This document shows positions 15,458 to 22,098 of a stretch of 22,098 bases of DNA, piece after piece. Below the pieces are notes generated by a model. The model saw only the letters and a program-made list of their open reading frames with translations. It was not told where the DNA came from and ran no database searches. Positions within the stretch are counted from its first letter, which is position 1, and the number at the start of each line of letters is the position of its first letter. Origin of the DNA: Burkholderiales bacterium (GTDB taxonomy: Bacteria; Pseudomonadota; Gammaproteobacteria; Burkholderiales; Burkholderiaceae); NCBI GenBank assembly GCA_947371645.1, contig CANBQJ010000039.1, positions 1-22,098 on the forward strand. The letters are read 5' to 3'. A program made the position numbers and the translations under genes.

Positions 15458-16027
15458 ATGAGCATCAAATCCGACCGCTGGATTCGCCAGATGGCCGAAT
15501 CGCACGGCATGATCGAGCCCTTCGAGCCCGGCCAGGTCCGGCATTCGGCCAGTGGCGAGAAGATCGTCAGCTATGGCACGTCCAGCTATGGCTACGACAT
15601 CCGCTGCGCACCCGAGTTCAAAGTCTTCACCAACATCCATTCGACTGTGGTGGACCCGAAGAACTTCGACGAAAAGAGTTTCGTCGACATCCACAGCGAC
15701 GTCTGCATCATCCCGCCCAACAGCTTCGCGCTGGCCCGCACGGTCGAGTATTTCCGCATCCCGAGAAACGTGCTGACCATCTGCCTGGGCAAGAGCACCT
15801 ACGCACGCTGCGGCATCATCGTCAACGTGACGCCCTTCGAGCCCGAATGGGAAGGCTTCGTCACCCTCGAATTCAGCAACACCACGCCCCTGCCAGCCAA
15901 GATTTACGCAGGTGAAGGCTGTGCTCAGGTGCTGTTCTTCGAAAGTGACGAAGTCTGCGAAACCAGTTACCGTGACCGAGGTGGCAAATACCAGGGCCAG
16001 ACCGGGGTCACGCTGCCTAAGACCTGA
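15458..16027 (+). CDS. dcd: dCTP deaminase
   Basis: Deaminates dCTP to dUTP, feeding thymidylate synthesis through dUTPase; cytosolic homotrimer. The 189 residues match the usual length for proteobacterial Dcd. The highly conserved blocks [40 protein letters not shown] and [10 protein letters not shown] are intact, with catalytic Glu138 at its usual number and the nucleotide-contacting C-terminal segment [14 protein letters not shown] complete. The ATG at 15458 gives the standard [14 protein letters not shown] start. A CACAAT at 15416-15421 is a possible -10. The gene is divergent from the PilJ-type gene. Confidence 0.97.
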   Translation: MSIKSDRWIRQMAESHGMIEPFEPGQVRHSASGEKIVSYGTSSYGYDIRCAPEFKVFTNIHSTVVDPKNFDEKSFVDIHSDVCIIPPNSFALARTVEYFRIPRNVLTICLGKSTYARCGIIVNVTPFEPEWEGFVTLEFSNTTPLPAKIYAGEGCAQVLFFESDEVCETSYRDRGGKYQGQTGVTLPKT

Positions 16028-16107
16028 TCGCGAAAGGCCGATAAAGAGTCACCCGCCCAAACTCGGGGTCATGCCCCAAGTGGTTCTGGCAGCTCATTAC
16101 GGTCAGT

Positions 16108-16113
16108 TACAAT
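16108..16113 (+). promoter_or_regulatory. Candidate -10 promoter element (TACAAT)
   Basis: TACAAT is one base from the sigma70 -10 consensus and sits in the TTACAATCTCGG context often seen in Burkholderiales. The -35 region (around 16084-16090) is weak. Transcription would start near 16120, about 190 nt before the DUF1801 ATG, leaving a long structured leader. Confidence 0.5.
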
Positions 16114-16119
16114 CTCGGA

Positions 16120-16311
16120 CATTCAGCGCTTTCGGGCGCGGCTGACGGCCCAGCGGCCACGCGCAGGAGGCAACTCCTGCGGCATCACAACAAGAACACC
16201 GCCGCTCATTTCTCGCCAATCAGCCGGTTGGATTGCACGGAAGCAGCGATGCTTCGGGAGGGGGTGCAGTCAGGCCTTGTCCGAACGAATCACCAAGTTG
16301 TACCCACCCTC
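16120..16311 (+). ncRNA. Candidate structured leader RNA or small RNA downstream of dcd
   Basis: About 190 nt with no convincing gene and several predicted hairpins. These are TCAGC/GCTGA arms at 16123-16145 (extendable with one bulge); GGCC-CAGC-GGCC at 16147-16158; a perfect 8-bp stem CGCAGGAG/CTCCTGCG with a GCAA tetraloop at 16162-16181; an unpaired A/C-rich stretch at 16182-16200; CAATC/GATTG at 16217-16235; and GAAGCA/TGCTTC with a GCGA tetraloop at 16240-16255. Both GCAA and GCGA are GNRA loops. It follows a TACAAT element and precedes a DUF1801 gene. It matches no RNA family I can recall. It could be a regulatory 5' leader, a free sRNA, or chance structure in GC-rich DNA. Confidence 0.4.
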
Positions 16312-16707
16312 ATGCGCCGACCGCTCCAATCCCCTGCGTTGATCAACGCGTTCTACGACAGCCTCCGGCCCGAACAGCGAGAAACCGGCCAGGTCATTCA
16401 GAAGGCCATTCTGGCGGCGGCACCACACCTTCGCCCGGAAGTGAAGTGGGGCAACCTGTGCTTCATGAACGATGGCGACAACGTGATGGCGATCGTGCTT
16501 TACAAAATGCACGCCCACCTCCAGATCTTCAACGGTGTGATGCTGGTGGCCGAGTTTCCTGAACTGGATGGCGCAGGCAAAGGCATGCGGCACGTCAAGT
16601 TCCGTTACCGCCAGCCTGTCAACGAGCAACTGGTGCGCGAGCTCACCCTGGCCAGCCTGCAGTCCTGGGGCGCTTCGCACAGATCCACAGGGCCGCGCTG
16701 GGGTTGA
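16312..16707 (+). CDS. DUF1801 (YdhG-like) domain protein
   Basis: A 131-residue cytosolic protein with the DUF1801 fold: an N-terminal helix pair (LINAFYDSLRPEQRETGQVIQKAILAAAP), a strand with the family's Glu-x-x-Trp-type element (EVKWGNLCF), the middle strands HAHLQIFNGVML, and the closing KGMRHVKFRYRQPVNEQLVRELTLASL. Function is unknown; the fold resembles frataxin/YdhG proteins. The start is uncertain. 16312 fits the domain boundary but has no ribosome site, whereas an in-frame ATG at 16249 has GGAAG just upstream and would add 21 residues, though it lies inside a hairpin. The stop codon sits in the middle of an 18-bp palindrome. Confidence 0.72.
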   Translation: MRRPLQSPALINAFYDSLRPEQRETGQVIQKAILAAAPHLRPEVKWGNLCFMNDGDNVMAIVLYKMHAHLQIFNGVMLVAEFPELDGAGKGMRHVKFRYRQPVNEQLVRELTLASLQSWGASHRSTGPRWG

Positions 16708-16716
16708 TCAACCCCA
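16699..16716. repeat. Perfect 18-bp palindrome at the DUF1801 stop codon
   Basis: TGGGGTTGATCAACCCCA is fully self-complementary and can form a 7-bp stem with a GATC loop. The TGA stop (16705-16707) is at its centre. There is no U-tract, so it is either a weak or Rho-assisted terminator or an operator for the PHP gene that starts 40 bp downstream. Confidence 0.55.
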
Positions 16717-16755
16717 CACTGGCAGCGAGCAGGCAAGGTCGTTAGCATCTCTTCC

Positions 16756-17613
16756 ATGCACCTCATGAACGCCGATCTGCATTGCCACTCCAACGTGTCG
16801 GACGGTACGCTGACGCCCGAAGGCGTCGCCGAGCGCGCCAGCCGCAACGGTGTGGAGTTGTGGGCGCTGACCGACCATGACGAGGTGGGTGGGCAGTTCC
16901 GCGCACGTGATGCGGCCTTGAGCCTGGGCATGGCTTACCTGCCCGGCGTCGAGATCTCCGTCACCTTTGCCAACAAGACGGTGCACATCGTGGGCCTGGG
17001 GTTTGACATCGACGACCCCAGCATGGCCCAAGGCCTGGCCGACACCCGTGGCGGCCGAGAACGACGTGCCCGTGACATGGCTGCCGACCTGGCCCGTGTG
17101 GGCATCCCCGGTGCGTTTGAAGGCGCGCTGAAGTACGTGGGCAACCCCGACTTGATCTCGCGCACGCACTTTGCGCGCTACATGGTCGAAATCGGCATCT
17201 GTGCCGACCCCCACGACGTGTTCAAGCGCTACCTCACCGAAGGCAAGCCCGGTTTCGTGGAGCACCGGTGGGCCTGCCTGGCCGACGCTGTGCACTGGAT
17301 CAGCGGTGCCAAAGGTGTGGCCGTGATCGCCCACCCGGGCCGCTACGACTTCACCCCCAACGAAGAGTACGCACTGTTCACCGAGTTCAAGGGCCACGGT
17401 GGCCTGGGCGTCGAGGTGGTCACGGGCAGCCACACCGTGCCGGAGTACGCCAAGTACGCCGACATCGCCCGCGAGTTCGGCCTGCTGGCCTCGCGCGGCT
17501 CGGACTTCCACGACCCGTCCGAGAGCCACACGGACCTGGGCACCTTGCCCGACCTGCCGGGTGGCGTGACGCCCGTCTGGGAAGCCCTGGCCGGCCGCGT
17601 GTTGCGCGCCTGA
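16756..17613 (+). CDS. PHP-domain phosphoesterase (TrpH/YciV, RNase AM type)
   Basis: A 285-residue PHP-family metal-dependent phosphoesterase. The metal ligands are visible: His9/His11 (DLHCHS), Asp16, Asp40-His41 (TDHDEVGG), Glu66 (PGVEIS), His77, His138, His193 (IAHPGRYDF) and Asp250/His252 (GSDFHD). Characterised relatives hydrolyse nucleoside 3',5'-bisphosphates and trim RNA 5' ends (E. coli RNase AM/TrpH, Chromobacterium CV_1693). It is 80 bp upstream of yciO, the same pairing as trpH-yciO in E. coli, which supports the assignment. Start 16756 is chosen; Met4 at 16765 is an alternative that matches the common MNADLHCHS start. No good ribosome site is seen for either. Confidence 0.9.
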   Translation: MHLMNADLHCHSNVSDGTLTPEGVAERASRNGVELWALTDHDEVGGQFRARDAALSLGMAYLPGVEISVTFANKTVHIVGLGFDIDDPSMAQGLADTRGGRERRARDMAADLARVGIPGAFEGALKYVGNPDLISRTHFARYMVEIGICADPHDVFKRYLTEGKPGFVEHRWACLADAVHWISGAKGVAVIAHPGRYDFTPNEEYALFTEFKGHGGLGVEVVTGSHTVPEYAKYADIAREFGLLASRGSDFHDPSESHTDLGTLPDLPGGVTPVWEALAGRVLRA

Positions 17614-17669
17614 GGCCTGCTGGATGGCTCATTGAGCATGCGTTGATGCCCGAGCGGGCAGGCGGCCCA

Positions 17670-17691
17670 TGCATGCGCTAGGCTGCATGCA
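17670..17691. promoter_or_regulatory. Inverted repeat directly before the yciO start codon
   Basis: TGCATGC (17670-17676) and GCATGCA (17685-17691) are perfect 7-bp arms around an 8-bp spacer, ending 2 bp before the yciO ATG. TAGGCT in the spacer (17679-17684) could be a -10 box giving a nearly leaderless transcript. It could be an operator or a translation-blocking hairpin. Hairpin-like repeats also occur at 17647-17660 (TGCCCG-AG-CGGGCA). Confidence 0.4.
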
Positions 17692-17693
17692 CC

Positions 17694-18332
17694 ATGGCCC
17701 AATTGTTTGAAGTTCACCCCGAACACCCCCAGGCCCGGCTGCTCAAGCAGGCGGCAGACATCCTGCACCAGGGTGGCCTCGTGGCTTTGCCCACGGATTC
17801 CGGCTACGCGCTGGTGTGCCACCTCGACGACAAGGCCGCAGCCGACCGGCTGCGCCAGGTGCGGGGCGTGGACGATCGCCACCACCTGACCCTGCTGTGC
17901 CGGGATTTGTCAGAGCTCTCCAGCTATGCCCGTGTCGACAACGCCCAGTACCGCCTGCTCAAGCTGGCCACACCGGGTCCCTTCACTTTCATCCTGGAAG
18001 CCACCAAGGAGGTGCCGCGCCGGGTCTCGCACCCGTCTCGCCGCACGATTGGTCTGCGCGTGCCAGAGCACCGCGTGGCCCAGGCCCTGCTGGCGCACCT
18101 GGGGCAGGCCTTGCTGGGCACCACCCTCATCCTGCCCGGTGAAGAGCAGGCGCAGTCGGATGCCCACGAGATCCGTGAACACCTGCAAAAGCGCATCCAG
18201 GCTGTGATCGACGCCGGCATCTGTCCAGCGCAACCCACGACGGTGGTGGACCTCAGCAGCGGCACGCCCATACTGATCCGCCTGGGGCAAGGCGACCCAG
18301 ACCGCCTGGGCCTGCAGGTGGACACGGAATGA
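17694..18332 (+). CDS. yciO: YciO protein (Sua5/YrdC/TsaC superfamily)
   Basis: A 212-residue protein of the YrdC-like superfamily, whose best known members make threonylcarbamoyl-AMP for tRNA t6A. This one has the YciO-subgroup sequence: PTDSGYALVCHLDDKAAADRLRQVRG, HHLTLLCRDLSELSSYARVDN, LLKLATPGPFTFILEATKEVPRR and RRTIGLRVPEHR. YciO is a paralogue distinct from TsaC; its physiological role is not settled, though the fold and nucleotide pocket are shared. It follows the PHP phosphoesterase gene, an arrangement also found in gammaproteobacteria. The ATG at 17694 gives the family start (MAQLFEVHP). No Shine-Dalgarno is present, and an inverted repeat lies immediately upstream. Confidence 0.88.
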   Translation: MAQLFEVHPEHPQARLLKQAADILHQGGLVALPTDSGYALVCHLDDKAAADRLRQVRGVDDRHHLTLLCRDLSELSSYARVDNAQYRLLKLATPGPFTFILEATKEVPRRVSHPSRRTIGLRVPEHRVAQALLAHLGQALLGTTLILPGEEQAQSDAHEIREHLQKRIQAVIDAGICPAQPTTVVDLSSGTPILIRLGQGDPDRLGLQVDTE

Positions 18333-18335
18333 GCG

Positions 18336-18370
18336 GCTGAGGCTGGGCTGTCTGGCGCCAGCAACTCAGC
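18336..18370. terminator. Hairpin between convergent yciO and glutaredoxin genes
   Basis: GCTGAGGCTGG (18336-18346) pairs with CCAGC (18358-18362) and CTCAGC (18365-18370), giving an 11-bp stem with a two-base AA bulge and an 11-base loop. It fills the 33-bp gap between two stop codons and could end transcripts from either side. There is no U-tract, so it is not a classic intrinsic terminator. Confidence 0.45.
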
Positions 18371-18779
18371 GCACCGGTGGGCGGTTCAAGGCCTGGGCCA
18401 GCCAGGTGGCGTCAAATCCCAACCTGAACTGGTCGTCGTCAACCTGAACCACCGGCGTGCCCGGTTCACCCATGCGCCGGAAACGCTCAGCGCAGCCGGC
18501 GTTGCTGTCAACGGGGCAGTCTGTGTAGGGCACACGCTCGTCTTTCAGCCAGGACTTGGCTTGCGCGCAGTAAGCGCACGTCGCGGAGGTGTACAGCGTG
18601 ATGCGGCCCTCAGGCCGCGCCTGCCGGACCGCTTCTCCCTGGCCCTGTTGGCGCCACAGCTGGATGGCGGTGCTGCCGCCCCAGACCAGCACCAGCAAGG
18701 CCGCCAGGCTCCACCACGAACGCTTTGAGCGCGTCGATGGGCTCTCGGGTGGTGGTGGGGCGTTGTCCGGCGTGTCCAT
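18366..18779 (-). CDS. Membrane-anchored glutaredoxin-like protein
   Basis: A 137-residue protein with a proline-rich N-terminal tail (1-20), one membrane helix (about 22-42) and a glutaredoxin-fold domain (about 58-135). The redox motif is CAYC (Cys68, Cys71) in TLYTSATCAYCAQAKSWL, and the cis-proline loop is GTPVVQVDD (Pro109). The positively charged stretch before the helix and the lack of a cleavage site suggest an anchored protein with the redox domain probably in the periplasm, although topology is uncertain. Two further cysteines (88, 96) flank the proline loop. It starts 12 bp after the plsY stop, so the two are probably co-transcribed. Substrate unknown. Confidence 0.82.
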   Translation of the reverse strand: MDTPDNAPPPPESPSTRSKRSWWSLAALLVLVWGGSTAIQLWRQQGQGEAVRQARPEGRITLYTSATCAYCAQAKSWLKDERVPYTDCPVDSNAGCAERFRRMGEPGTPVVQVDDDQFRLGFDATWLAQALNRPPVR

Positions 18780-18791
18780 GGGGTGTGTGGC

Positions 18792-19421
18792 TCAAGCTGC
18801 GGGTGGCGCCGCCTTTTGCCCCAGTTTGCTTTCCTGCCCGGCCAGCAGCTTGCGGATGTTGGCCTCGTGGCGCCAGATCAGCAGCGCGCTCATCAGCACC
18901 ACGCCGGCAGTCTGGGGCAGGAGCCCCTGGAAGGCGAATTGCAAGACGGGGGCGGCCAGCGAGGCCGTCAGCGCCGCCAGTGAGGAGTAGCGGAACACGG
19001 CCGCCATCACCAGCCACACGAGCAGCACGCTGCCGCCCATGCCGGCGTGCAGCCCCAGCATCACGCCGGCGGCCGTGGCCACGCCCTTGCCGCCCTCGAA
19101 TTTGAAGAACACCGGCCACAGGTGGCCCAGGAACGCGCCCAGACCGATGGCGGTGACCTGCAGGTCGCTCAGCCCGCATTTGACCGCCAGCAGCACCGGG
19201 ATGTAGCCCTTGAGGGCGTCGAAGAGCAAGGTCAGGATGGCCGCGGCCTTGTTGCCCGAGCGCAGCACATTGGTGGCACCCGGGTTGCCGGAGCCGTAGC
19301 TGCGCGGGTCGGCAAGCCCGAACAGGTGGCTGACGATCACGGCAAACGACAGCGAGCCGATCAGGTAGGCACCCACGGCCAGCAGCGCGAGGGTGAGTCG
19401 AGGGTCGAGGGCGTCGGTCAT
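18792..19421 (-). CDS. plsY: Acyl-phosphate glycerol-3-phosphate acyltransferase
   Basis: Integral inner-membrane enzyme that transfers an acyl group from acyl-phosphate to glycerol-3-phosphate, the first step of phospholipid synthesis. It has 209 residues and about five to six membrane helices. The three cytoplasmic motifs are present: GSGNPGATNVLR (about 43-54), GHLWPVFFKFEGGKGVAT and RHEANIRKLL near the C-terminus. The family is usually about 200 residues. ATG 19421 gives a normal N-terminus. A TAAACT on the minus strand within 19480-19490 is a possible -10. The membrane glutaredoxin gene follows. Confidence 0.95.
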   Translation of the reverse strand: MTDALDPRLTLALLAVGAYLIGSLSFAVIVSHLFGLADPRSYGSGNPGATNVLRSGNKAAAILTLLFDALKGYIPVLLAVKCGLSDLQVTAIGLGAFLGHLWPVFFKFEGGKGVATAAGVMLGLHAGMGGSVLLVWLVMAAVFRYSSLAALTASLAAPVLQFAFQGLLPQTAGVVLMSALLIWRHEANIRKLLAGQESKLGQKAAPPAA

Positions 19422-19598
19422 CGGGAATCAGCGTGGCAATGCCGCCGGATGCGGCAGCGGGGCATGACGAAGGCCGCCAGTTTAGACGCTCGTGGCGGGC
19501 GGCTGGGTTTGTACCAGCCTGGGCACGCTGGCGGCTTGAGCACAATCCCTGCAGTTTCGCGAACCTGACGGCCTTTGTTGTCGTTGTCTTGCCCGTCC

Positions 19599-20330
19599 AT
19601 GATCACCTACCAAAACGCCCGATGGTGGCAAAGCACCTGGCTCATCTTCCTGGTGGTGGCCAGCGTCGCGGGCGGCGCCTGGTGGTGGGCCAGCTCTCAG
19701 GCGCAGGCACCAGCTTCGGGTTCGGCTGCCGGCCAGCCGGCGCAGCATGCCGCTCGCCAACCCAAGGTGCCGGACTCCGCCATCCTGGTCCCCCCCACCG
19801 TGATGGACGACGGCCGCCCCAGCGATTTTTCGCCTGAGGACTGGGCTGCGCTCAAGGTGGCGATGTCCAAAACGCCCAACCCGCGCGCCGAACTGGAGCG
19901 CATCGTCAAGTACCTTCGCTTCCAAAAAGGCTTCGAGCAATGGCAAAGCCTTGACGCCAGTGGCGACCTGGCCAAGCGCCGCCAGTTGGCCCAGCGCCTG
20001 CTGGAGCAGGTGCCTGAGCGCCTCAAGCAAAGCGAAATGACCTACGGCGAGGCCATGTTGGTCCAGTCGGCCTTGCTGGCCGATCTGGAGCCCAACGAAG
20101 AGCTGCGCAAACCAAAGCTGGAGGCCTTGCAGGAGCAACTCAAGGCGGCCAGCCCGCAGGTCGATCCCCAGCAAGCGGCCCGTGACGACGATCTGGAACG
20201 CGAGTACAAGCGACGCGAGGCGGCCATCGTCTCGGACTACCAGTCAAGGCCGGAAGCCCAGCGCAACCACGAAAAGTTCGAGCAGGACCTGGACGCCGCG
20301 CGGCGAGCCGTCTGGGGCAGCAAGAAGTGA
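19599..20330 (+). CDS. Unrecognised protein with N-terminal membrane anchor and helical/charged C-terminus
   Basis: A 243-residue protein that I do not recognise with confidence. A short cytoplasmic start and one membrane helix (about 12-31, ending in WWW) are followed by an Ala/Gln-rich linker and a long, charged, mostly helical region (about 65-243) with many Glu, Gln, Lys and Arg residues, probably periplasmic. The organisation (single anchor, linker, extended helices, segments such as KYLRFQKGFEQW) is faintly like lipase or phospholipase accessory proteins (LifO/PlcR), but no lipase gene is nearby. ATG 19599 was chosen because it begins just before the anchor; an upstream frame from 19575 adds eight residues. 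CACAAT around 19540 is a possible -10. Confidence 0.65.
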   Translation: MITYQNARWWQSTWLIFLVVASVAGGAWWWASSQAQAPASGSAAGQPAQHAARQPKVPDSAILVPPTVMDDGRPSDFSPEDWAALKVAMSKTPNPRAELERIVKYLRFQKGFEQWQSLDASGDLAKRRQLAQRLLEQVPERLKQSEMTYGEAMLVQSALLADLEPNEELRKPKLEALQEQLKAASPQVDPQQAARDDDLEREYKRREAAIVSDYQSRPEAQRNHEKFEQDLDAARRAVWGSKK

Positions 20331-20343
20331 AGCCCTGACGGCG

Positions 20344-20358
20344 ACCGATAGAATCGGT
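20344..20358 (+). promoter_or_regulatory. -10 element within an inverted repeat before the PerM-family gene
   Basis: ACCGAT-AGA-ATCGGT is a perfect 6-bp inverted repeat, and TAGAAT inside it (20349-20354) is a good sigma70 -10 box. The ATG follows 9 bp after the box, implying a very short or absent leader. No clear -35 was identified. Confidence 0.45.
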
Positions 20359-20363
20359 TTGCC

Positions 20364-21446
20364 ATGTCACGTGCCACCCCATCCTTCCTGCCCGTCCTGT
20401 TCGCCTCACTGGGCGTTGTGGCGGTGCTCGTGCTGCTGTGGTGGCATGGGGCCGTCGTGGCGCCCTTTGTGCTGAGCCTGGTATTGGCCTTTGTGCTGCG
20501 CCCCGCGGTCGATGCCCTCCAGCGCTGGGGCTGCCCTCGTACCCTGGCGGCCGGCCTGTGTTTGCTGGCCATGAGCCTCGTGGCTGTGCTCACCGGCTTG
20601 CTGCTGGTGCCCATCGTCTCCGAGTTGCTGCCCATGCTCAGAGATCGCCTGCCCGACATGCTGGCCAGCCTGTGGATGCTGGTGGCACCCTGGCTGAAGC
20701 AATGGGGCGTGGACGTGCCGGACAACGTGGCCGCCTTCAAAAGCGAGATGGCCACGCTCTTGCAGGCCAATGGTGCGCTGGTGGGGGGCCGCCTGTGGAG
20801 CTCGCTGCTGGCGGGGGGCAGCTCTGTGCTCAACCTGGTGGGCCTGCTGACCCTGATCCCGCTGTTGACCTTTTACTGGCTCGCAGATTGGCCGCGCCTG
20901 GCGCCCAAATGGCACGCCCTGGTGCCCCAGCGCTGGCAGCCGCTGTGGCGCAGCCTCATCGACGAGTGCGACGGCCTCATGGGCCAGTACATGCGGGGCC
21001 AACTGCTGGTCATGGTCATCCTGGCGGCCTACTATGGCCTGGGTCTGGCGCTGTTTGGCTTCAGGCTGGGGTGGCCCATTGGCGTGCTCACCGGCCTGGC
21101 CATCTGCATCCCCTACCTGGGTTTTGGCACGGGCCTGATCCTGGCTTTGCTGGCGGGCCTGCTGCAATTTGTGGGCACACCCGCCGGTGCCGGGCATGCC
21201 CTGCTGGCCGTGGCTGTGGTGTACGGCACGGGCCAGGTGCTCGAAAGCGCCTACCTCACGCCCCGCCTGGTGGGCGAGCGCATCGGCTTGCACCCGCTGG
21301 GTGTCATCCTGGCCCTGATGCTGTTTGGCCAGTGGATGGGCTTGTGGGGGGTGGTGGTGGCCTTGCCTTGCGCCGCGCTGGCCATGGTGCTGGCCCGTCG
21401 TGCCTGGCGCCTGTATGTGCAGAGTGTTTTCTATGCCCGATCGTGA
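20364..21446 (+). CDS. AI-2E/PerM family (UPF0118) membrane protein
   Basis: A 360-residue inner-membrane protein of the AI-2E transporter/PerM family (TqsA, YdiK, YhhT). It has about seven to eight helices: two at the N-terminus (about 10-45), one near 62-85, a soluble amphipathic region with LLPMLRDRLPDML (about 90-140), then helices from about 150 onward. The family signatures are clear: LLTFYWLADW in the middle, CIPYLGFGTGLILAL, and near the end LTPRLVGERIGLHPLGVILALMLFGQWMGLWGVVVALPCAA. Functions proposed for the family include autoinducer or osmolyte export; the substrate here is unknown. Its last 14 bp overlap the start of hda, as is common for this pair in betaproteobacteria. Confidence 0.92.
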   Translation: MSRATPSFLPVLFASLGVVAVLVLLWWHGAVVAPFVLSLVLAFVLRPAVDALQRWGCPRTLAAGLCLLAMSLVAVLTGLLLVPIVSELLPMLRDRLPDMLASLWMLVAPWLKQWGVDVPDNVAAFKSEMATLLQANGALVGGRLWSSLLAGGSSVLNLVGLLTLIPLLTFYWLADWPRLAPKWHALVPQRWQPLWRSLIDECDGLMGQYMRGQLLVMVILAAYYGLGLALFGFRLGWPIGVLTGLAICIPYLGFGTGLILALLAGLLQFVGTPAGAGHALLAVAVVYGTGQVLESAYLTPRLVGERIGLHPLGVILALMLFGQWMGLWGVVVALPCAALAMVLARRAWRLYVQSVFYARS

Positions 21447-22098
21447 GCCTGTCCCGACCCTGGCTGCGCTGATGCGGCAGCTGCCCCGGCAGATGACCTT
21501 GGACCTGGGCCTGCGCCAGGCGCCGGGCCTGAGCGACTTCGTCGTCGGCCGCAACGCCCAGCTGCTGGACTGGCTCTCGGGCTGGGCCAGTGGCGAGCCC
21601 GAAGCCGCCACCCTGGCCTGGGGTTCGGCGCTGGCGGCCTACCTCGGTGGCGAAGCCGGCGCCGGCAAGACCCACCTGCTGCAAGCGGCGCTGGGGGCGG
21701 TGGTCACCCGGGGCTGGGGCGGCATCAGCCTGGGGGCGCAGCACTGCCAGATGTGGGACGCGGCAGACCCGGCCTGGCCCACCCTGGCCGTGATCGACGA
21801 CTGCGACACCTTGCCCGCTGAGCACCAGCACCTGGCCTTCAACCTGTTTTTGCAGGCGGCCGAGTCCCGCTCCAGCCTGGCTGACCCTGGGCAAGGCCCC
21901 TTGTTCATCCTGGCAGCGGGCCGGGTGACCGCGCCCGAGCTCAAGCTGCGCGACGACCTGCGCACCCGCCTGGCCTGGGGCCTGAGCTTTGAAGTACAGC
22001 CCTTGGACGACGCCGGCCTGCGCCAGGCCCTCCTGCGTGAAGCCGCACGCCGTGGCCTGCCCCTGGGCGACGAGCTGCTCAACCACCTGCTCACCCGG
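21433..22098 (+). CDS. hda: DnaA regulatory inactivator Hda, truncated by window edge
   Basis: The first 222 codons of an Hda/DnaA-like AAA+ protein, open to the right edge. Hda works with the DNA sliding clamp to stimulate ATP hydrolysis by DnaA after initiation. Seen here are the clamp-binding-type N-terminus (RQMTLDLGLR, residues about 18-27), Walker A GEAGAGKTHLLQA (about 74-86), Walker B LAVIDDCDTL and the sensor 1 region LFILAAG. It lacks the DnaA N-terminal and DNA-binding domains at this end, and the short N-terminus before the AAA+ core argues for Hda over DnaA. ATG 21433 overlaps the PerM-family gene; the internal ATG at 21490 is a less likely start because it would remove part of the clamp motif. 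Confidence 0.88.
   Translation, partial: MPDREPVPTLAALMRQLPRQMTLDLGLRQAPGLSDFVVGRNAQLLDWLSGWASGEPEAATLAWGSALAAYLGGEAGAGKTHLLQAALGAVVTRGWGGISLGAQHCQMWDAADPAWPTLAVIDDCDTLPAEHQHLAFNLFLQAAESRSSLADPGQGPLFILAAGRVTAPELKLRDDLRTRLAWGLSFEVQPLDDAGLRQALLREAARRGLPLGDELLNHLLTR

Noticed and set aside
16236..16275. Resemblance of the GGAAGCAGC segment to bacterial SRP (4.5S) RNA
   Set aside because: Only a short string is shared; the surrounding symmetric bulge helix of SRP domain IV is absent and here the bases form a simple GCGA-capped stem.

Overview
The window is high-GC, densely packed chromosomal DNA from a betaproteobacterium, most likely order Burkholderiales (Comamonadaceae/Sphaerotilaceae-like). 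The grounds are the protein sequences (DctPQM/DctSR, Dcd, PlsY, Hda, an IorAB fusion), TACAAT/TAGAAT-type -10 elements and overall codon use. It contains about 20 protein genes. I see no IS element, phage gene, CRISPR array, rRNA or tRNA.

Layout. (1) 1-4688: a C4-dicarboxylate-type TRAP transporter, dctP-dctQ-dctM, on the minus strand. A strong intrinsic terminator/attenuator lies between dctP and dctQ. The transporter diverges from a PAS-histidine kinase and FixJ/LuxR-type response regulator pair (dctS-dctR) on the plus strand. (2) 4689-6978, minus: a three-gene electron-transfer operon in the order Cyc2-like fused monohaem cytochrome-porin, NapC/NirT/CymA-type tetrahaem quinol dehydrogenase, and soluble class I cytochrome c. 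Together these would span inner membrane, periplasm and outer membrane. A perfect 10-bp inverted repeat sits just before the first gene. (3) 7167-7796, minus: a divergent E. coli-type riboflavin synthase homologue altered at several functional positions. (4) 8055-11654, plus: a large fused indolepyruvate/2-oxoacid:ferredoxin oxidoreductase. (5) 11627-15278: a DUF2314 protein, an EamA transporter, a YbiB protein and a periplasmic protein with two PilJ-type motifs. (6) 15458-18332, plus: dcd, a structured non-coding stretch, a DUF1801 protein, and a PHP phosphoesterase followed by yciO. (7) 18366-19421, minus: a membrane-anchored glutaredoxin followed by plsY. (8) 19599-22098, plus: an unrecognised anchored protein, an AI-2E/PerM family membrane protein, and the start of hda, which runs off the right edge.

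Most of the window is housekeeping or ordinary accessory content. The parts that deserve attention are the Cyc2-like/tetrahaem/monohaem operon as a candidate extracellular electron conduit with its operator-like repeat; the altered riboflavin-synthase-like gene next to it; and the roughly 200-nt stretch after dcd (16108-16311), where a good -10 element is followed by a chain of hairpins, two of them perfect stems capped by GNRA tetraloops. All assignments come from reading the sequence; no searches were run.
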